A stretch of DNA of 64,000 nucleotides from Mytilisepta virgata (Eukaryota; Mollusca; Bivalvia; Mytilida; Mytilidae): the NCBI GenBank assembly GCA_028015205.1, contig CM051521.1, positions 88,140,513-88,204,512 on the forward strand, in the 5' to 3' direction; not shown here. Below are more model-generated notes on this DNA. The model was not told the origin of the DNA, did not search any database, and was given only the letters and a program-made list of their open reading frames with translations. Within the stretch, counting starts at the first letter, position 1.

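Noticed and set aside
1..64000. Naming the gene as Fat, Dachsous, CDH23 or a protocadherin
   Set aside because: Only cadherin repeats are in view; the diagnostic EGF, laminin-G, transmembrane and cytoplasmic parts are outside the window.

Overview
The window is an internal piece of one very large, intron-rich gene on the + strand of an animal nuclear genome. The DNA is AT-rich, the exons are short, and splice sites are GT/AG. The introns carry mollusc-type repeats: elements beginning AGCTCACCTGG, modules with GTCCGTCTGTC headers, 'AAACATGGCCGCC' tandem modules, and a tRNA-derived SINE. Together these suggest a bivalve, possibly a mussel (Mytilidae). That assignment rests on recognition of repeat style, not on a search.

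The gene encodes a protein of back-to-back cadherin repeats. I resolve 69 exons (67 complete, one cut at each window edge), giving 3,664 codons with no start codon, signal peptide, membrane segment or stop codon, so the gene continues on both sides. The exons alternate strictly between two kinds. An A exon (58-66 codons) holds the last strand of one repeat, the linker, and the first half of the next repeat up to its DxD motif. A B exon (39-51 codons) holds the rest, typically 'xPYNxxxYxIxGDxxxxYFxIxPxTGxIxLxxxL'. One A plus one B is one cadherin repeat of about 107 residues. Every intron is phase 0. I number the exons B0, A1, B1 ... A34, B34.

Two properties of the protein stand out. The canonical inter-repeat calcium motif DxNDNxP is replaced almost everywhere by xRNxxxP (for example VNRNLQAP). 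The repeats also fall into a higher-order unit of 18: exon n resembles exon n+18 across the window, so it appears to hold about two copies of an anciently duplicated 18-repeat block, with B0-B17 facing B18-B34.

The introns (about 83% of the window) hold a pogo-like DNA transposon remnant, several inverted-repeat MITEs (one present twice), tandem hairpins, a SINE, Helentron-like elements with internal tandem repeats, and minisatellites. The most unusual structures are at exon edges. At three acceptors and one donor the splice site plus adjoining exon sequence has been tandemly duplicated into the intron: three copies before A4, about a dozen (now a minisatellite) before B10, an in-frame 54-bp pair before B32, and a copied donor end after A22. 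No gene on the minus strand and no independent RNA gene is supported.
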